Part shown: positions 26,852 to 29,237 of the stretch, one piece after another | How the letters are laid out: each line of letters opens with the position of its first letter | Position numbering within the stretch: position 1 is the first letter of the stretch | DNA from: CBDUXT01 sp965371245 | GTDB taxonomy: Bacteria > Planctomycetota > Phycisphaerae > UBA1845 | Assembly: GCA_965371245.1 (NCBI GenBank) | Contig: CBDUXT010000077.1 | Location: 1-29,237 of the forward strand | Direction of reading: 5' to 3' | Length of the DNA stretch: 29,237 nt | Position numbers and translations under genes: made by a program | The notes under the pieces: generated by a model | The model's database searches: none | What the model saw: only the letters and a program-made list of their open reading frames with translations | Told to the model about the DNA's origin: nothing

Positions 26852-28300
26852 CTACGGGCAGCCTGGATCGGGGGGCCGCGCAGCGAGGTAGTCCGCGAGT
26901 GAACAGTCGCAAAATGGCTGAAGGTCAAGGCAAGCATGGTCCTTCTTAGGACTACATTTCGGCGAGGATTTGTCAGGAGTCCCTGCGCCTGCCCCGCTCG
27001 TCAAGAGCGCGCCGCCATCAGCGTAGCAGCACTGTTGCCCGCGCTTATCGGTTGCGCAATTCGTCTTCTCCTCGCGGAGGCACTTCGCAGCTCCTGGGTG
27101 AAGTCCCTCTGACCCATTGTCCTCCCACTTGCCCGGGTCGAAGTTATCTAGGTCACTCCCGATGTCCTTAGGACAACAGGTCATCTTCGTGGGGCCATTG
27201 ATGAACGGTGGTGGGCTTCCGCCTGGTCCCAACTCATCAGTCTTCCACTTCTTGCAGTCGGTGCAAGGAGAGCATCCATGCCCCCGAAGGTACATCCATG
27301 TGAACGGGCCACACGGGCCTCGTCCGGATGGGTCAGTGGAGATGGAGGGATGATTGTGAACATACGAATAGACATTCAGCATGTCATGTACACCTACTCT
27401 TGCGCGATTCTCCAGAGCCGGTGGATCCCTCTGCACAAACCGCCTCTTCGCCGGATCATACTGCCTTGCCCGGTTCTGATAGCTCCCGATCTCGGGCTCG
27501 AAGAGCAAGCCTTGATGTCCGAAGGGTTGATCGACGTTGGTGGCGAGTCGGCCGGGGTGCAGCATCTCGCCCTGGGGCAGGGCGTCGAAAAGAGTCGCGT
27601 CGGCGCTGTCGTAGTCGCCGTCGAAGTCCAGGTCCAGGACGCGACACGCGCCGGTCACCGTGCCCGTGCAGTCCGTGCCGGGCGTGCCCTTGTCCGTGGC
27701 ATCCACGTCGCCGTCCCCGTCCCGATCGCCGAAGCCGGTCTCCTGATCCACTTGCATGATCCCGTACGGCGTATACTTGTGTCGCTCCACAACGCTGCCG
27801 GCCAGGTCCGTCACGCCGATGACGTTCCAGTTCGCATCCTGGTGGACGTACAGGTCGCCCTTCTTGGCCACGCGCACCATCACCAACTCGTCGATGTACT
27901 GCGTGCCGTGGATGAACTGCTGAACCATGTTCCCCGATCCGTTCCGGGTCTCGCAGATCTTCTGACCGTCATAGAAGTATACCACGGTGTCATCGAAACC
28001 GCCGCTCTTTGTCACAACTTTCTTGATTCTGCGGCCCGTGGCGTCGAATTCGGCCGTCTGGATGGTCACGGCCGCGTCGTTGGAGGCCCGGACCTTCACG
28101 AGCCGGTTCCACGCATCGTAGATGTACACGAGCTCGCAGTCGTCGATCAGGTTCCCCGCGTCGTCATGCTTGACCGTGTAGGTCGTGCCCGCAAAACCTT
28201 CGTTCCAGATGATGCCGTCCCCGGCGTCGGCGATGCCGTCATCAGGCGTGACCCAGATATCAGGCAAATAAGCGAGTTCGCAGTGCCACACACTTGTCAT
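26852..28300 (-). CDS. Truncated RHS protein, cassette B, with AMOP-like tip
   Basis: 482 codons from the ATG at 28300. The start lies 6 bp from a minisatellite and has no ribosome binding site, so the natural 5' end is lost. Core as in cassette A: 'YIYDAWNRLVKV', 'GDLYVHQDANWNVIG', dockerin-like 'DRDGDGDVDATD'/'DLDFDGDYDSAD', 'GSYQNRARQYDPAKRRFVQRD', 'LNVYSYVHNHPSISTDPSG'. The tip (about residues 328-482) differs completely: 'GCSPCTDCKKW', 'LHPGAAKCLR', 'GQQCCYADGGALLT', 'GAGTPD', 'QPFCDC', 'YLAARPPDPGC'. This order of Cys motifs matches my memory of the AMOP domain of animal MUC4/SUSD2-type proteins (HPGA..C.R ... GQQCCY ... G.GTPD ... RPS..C). Ligand or toxic activity is unknown. The TAG stop at 26852-26854 is followed by zinc-ribbon sequence. 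Confidence 0.75.
   Translation of the reverse strand: MTSVWHCELAYLPDIWVTPDDGIADAGDGIIWNEGFAGTTYTVKHDDAGNLIDDCELVYIYDAWNRLVKVRASNDAAVTIQTAEFDATGRRIKKVVTKSGGFDDTVVYFYDGQKICETRNGSGNMVQQFIHGTQYIDELVMVRVAKKGDLYVHQDANWNVIGVTDLAGSVVERHKYTPYGIMQVDQETGFGDRDGDGDVDATDKGTPGTDCTGTVTGACRVLDLDFDGDYDSADATLFDALPQGEMLHPGRLATNVDQPFGHQGLLFEPEIGSYQNRARQYDPAKRRFVQRDPPALENRARVGVHDMLNVYSYVHNHPSISTDPSGRGPCGPFTWMYLRGHGCSPCTDCKKWKTDELGPGGSPPPFINGPTKMTCCPKDIGSDLDNFDPGKWEDNGSEGLHPGAAKCLREEKTNCATDKRGQQCCYADGGALLTSGAGAGTPDKSSPKCSPKKDHACLDLQPFCDCSLADYLAARPPDPGCP
27428..28230 (-). repeat. RHS core repeat, copy B
   Basis: Partner of 25280-26085. The N-terminal part (28101-28288) is present a third time at 28549-28736. Confidence 0.8.
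28101..28288 (-). repeat. 188-bp direct repeat, RHS fragment (in cassette B)
   Basis: Aligns without indels to 28549-28736 at a constant offset of 448 bp; the last ~50 bp, from 'atgccgtcatcaggcgtgac' on, appear identical. Confidence 0.85.
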
Positions 28301-28305
28301 ATAGG

Positions 28306-28395
28306 TGGTTGCCCCTGGTTGCCCCTGGTTGCCCCTGGTTGCCCCTGGTTGCCGTCCCTGGTTGCCCCTGGTTGCCCCTGGTTGCCTGGTTGCCC
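28306..28395. repeat. 10-bp minisatellite (tggttgcccc), nine units
   Basis: Units start at 28306, 28316, 28326, 28336, 28346 (13 bp, variant), 28359, 28369, 28379 (8 bp) and 28387 (truncated). On the minus strand the unit reads GGGGCAACCA. It lies exactly between the truncated start of cassette B and the mutL-like fragment. Confidence 0.95.
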
Positions 28396-28541
28396 TGGAC
28401 GGCCACTGCGTCGGTGCCGAACGATGACACCTCGATCCCCAGCCGCTTGAGCAGTTCGGCGCTCGATTCGAGGAGGTCGGCCTGCTGCGGCGTCACGGTG
28501 ATCGTCTCGGGAAGCAGCAAGCGCTGGGACTCGAGCGGGCC
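28395..28541 (-). pseudogene. mutL: Captured fragment of a MutL C-terminal (dimerization) domain
   Basis: 49 codons starting GPLESQRLLLPETITVTP and ending SSFGTDAVAVQ. It follows the pattern of the MutL C-terminal domain (B. subtilis MutL: VQEMIVPLTF ... LESFGSNSYIVR), with 'LLLPE', 'LLKRLGIEV' and 'FGTDAVAV' at the expected spacing. Both ends are abrupt: RHS sequence on one side, minisatellite on the other. Not a functional gene. It could be a real capture or an assembly chimera. Confidence 0.65.
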
Positions 28542-28548
28542 CTTCGCC

Positions 28549-28736
28549 AGCCGGTTCCACGCGTCGTAGATGTAGACGAACTCGCAGTCGTCGATCAGGT
28601 TCCCCGCGTCGTCGTGCTTGACCGTGCAGGTCGTGCCGGCGAACTGCTCGTCCCAGATGATGTCGTCACCGGCGTCGGCAATGCCGTCATCAGGCGTGAC
28701 CCAGATATCAGGCAAATAAGCGAGTTCGCAGTGCCA
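28549..28736 (-). repeat. 188-bp direct repeat, RHS fragment C
   Basis: Second copy of 28101-28288. It is followed on the right by a palindrome (28740-28750, gggactgtccc) and a short gattgcc repeat. Confidence 0.85.
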
Positions 28737-28739
28737 TTC

Positions 28740-28773
28740 GGGACTGTCCCTGATTGCCGATTGCCTGATTGCC
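28740..28773. repeat. Palindrome plus three gattgcc-type units
   Basis: gggactgtccc is an 11-bp odd palindrome. Units tgattgcc, gattgcc and tgattgcc follow at 28751-28773. The minus-strand unit GGCAATCA is one base from the core of the minisatellite unit (GGCAACCA), so both RHS fragments begin beside related short repeats. Confidence 0.7.
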
Positions 28774-29237
28774 TAATCGGCGATCGACTCCGATTCCAAA
28801 CTCGCCGCCACCGGGGTGCATGACCGAATCGGCGGGCAGTTTTCAGAGCACCGGTAGAACCGGCTTGCCGGCGGGCGCGAGCCCTGTGACCGGTCTGGTA
28901 TCGCAGAAGCGCCGTGCTTGTTCGCATCGTGTCCGTGGGCTCGCGCCCACGGCTCTGAACCCGGCGTGCCGCCGTCAAAACGGTCTTGCACGCCCCGCCA
29001 AAACTGTCACACACCCCGCCACCGCCGCGCGAAGGAGTTTCCTATCCAACGAGCGCTTCTGGCAGTACCATCCACCGTCCGGGCGTTCCGGTCTTGGACG
29101 GTTGCAAGTTTGCCGTCGAATCATCACCCGACCAACCCGCTCATTGCGTACCTCGGTGTTGGGCGTGGCCTGACCCACCTGGCTCCCTATGTTGGAACCC
29201 TCCGCCCTCCAGTCTGTCCCAACAAGGCTCGTGTTTG
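28774..29237. other. Right-edge region without a supported gene
   Basis: About 460 bp. It contains the hairpin at 28933-28952 and several GC-rich inverted repeats (e.g. CCGGCTTGCCGG). Frames of up to ~134 codons exist on both strands but have no ribosome binding site or recognisable domain. The parent full-length RHS gene, if present, would lie to the right of the window. Confidence 0.5.
28933..28952. repeat. Perfect GC hairpin, REP-like
   Basis: CCGTGGGC/GCCCACGG, 8-bp stem with a TCGC loop. There is no T-run on either strand, so it is not a typical intrinsic terminator. Confidence 0.5.

Larger units (their letters stand above)
28260..28715 (-). pseudogene. Chimeric frame: RHS fragment C + mutL fragment + minisatellite
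   Basis: A single 151-codon frame made of three unrelated parts. Residues 1-58 are RHS core ('PDIWVTPDDGIADAGD', 'YIYDAWNRLAK'). Residues 59-107 read as part of the MutL C-terminal domain. Residues 108-136 are translated minisatellite (GNQGQPGATR repeats). The last residues come from the border of cassette B in another frame. There is no start signal, and it is very unlikely to make a functional product. It records at least two illegitimate joins. Confidence 0.7.

Noticed and set aside
28306..28395. CRISPR array
   Set aside because: Units of 8-13 bp with no spacers; it is a simple tandem repeat.
27278..28450. Plus-strand frame of ~390 codons opposite cassette B
   Set aside because: Complement of the RHS core; the same mirror frame appears opposite cassette A.
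28769..29173. Plus-strand frame of ~134 codons at the right edge
   Set aside because: No ribosome binding site, no domain, passes through the 28933-28952 hairpin.

Overview
The window (29,237 bp, high GC) looks like a Planctomycetota chromosome or metagenome-assembled contig, probably from the Phycisphaerae side. That placement is inferred from gene content, not computed. The signs are giant secreted Cys-rich proteins with CTDC-type and myxococcal-type (DUF4215) disulfide repeats, 'DCNGNGIPD'-type aspartate/asparagine repeats, planctomycete-type YD/RHS proteins carrying a dockerin-like insert, and a small membrane protein with a C-terminal 'CxxC..NLTGN..GVCPECG' zinc ribbon. There are no rRNA, tRNA, CRISPR or phage structural genes.

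Layout. (1) 1-2712, minus: 5' part of a secreted Cys-rich protein that runs off the left edge. (2) 2914-14256: a direct tandem duplication of a ~5.67 kb unit. Each unit holds a leader with an intrinsic terminator, a ~1735-aa secreted Cys-rich protein on the minus strand, and a 3' terminator. The two copies differ by patches; two blocks (698 bp and 185 bp) read as identical, which suggests recent gene conversion. (3) 14257-15422: long intergenic region between divergent units, with repeat-like hairpins and no convincing gene. (4) 15423-23206, plus: two secreted paralogues sharing a ~360-residue module. The second (1560 aa) also contains a PQQ-type glucose/sorbosone dehydrogenase-like propeller and two CxxCH haem sites in one chain. 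The four complete large proteins (minus-strand pair and plus-strand pair) end in the same ~80-residue degenerate dockerin-like module, a candidate anchoring or sorting domain. (5) 23427-23972, minus: a small membrane-anchored protein. (6) 24055-24594: decayed IS5-type transposase. (7) 24701-28736, minus: an array of truncated RHS 'core + variable tip' cassettes. Tip A carries an HExxH metallopeptidase-like motif. Tip B resembles the AMOP domain of animal adhesion proteins. A third core fragment is fused to a ~150-bp piece that reads as the MutL C-terminal domain and to a 10-bp minisatellite. A zinc-ribbon membrane protein sits between cassettes A and B.

How it may fit together (inference): the left two thirds encode a cell-surface or exported protein set sharing one C-terminal targeting module, one member being a possible sugar oxidase with built-in electron wire. 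The right third is a recombination hot spot in which RHS tips are swapped and foreign fragments are captured. No gene here is assigned a name except the mutL fragment, because the large proteins have no characterised full-length relatives that I recognise.
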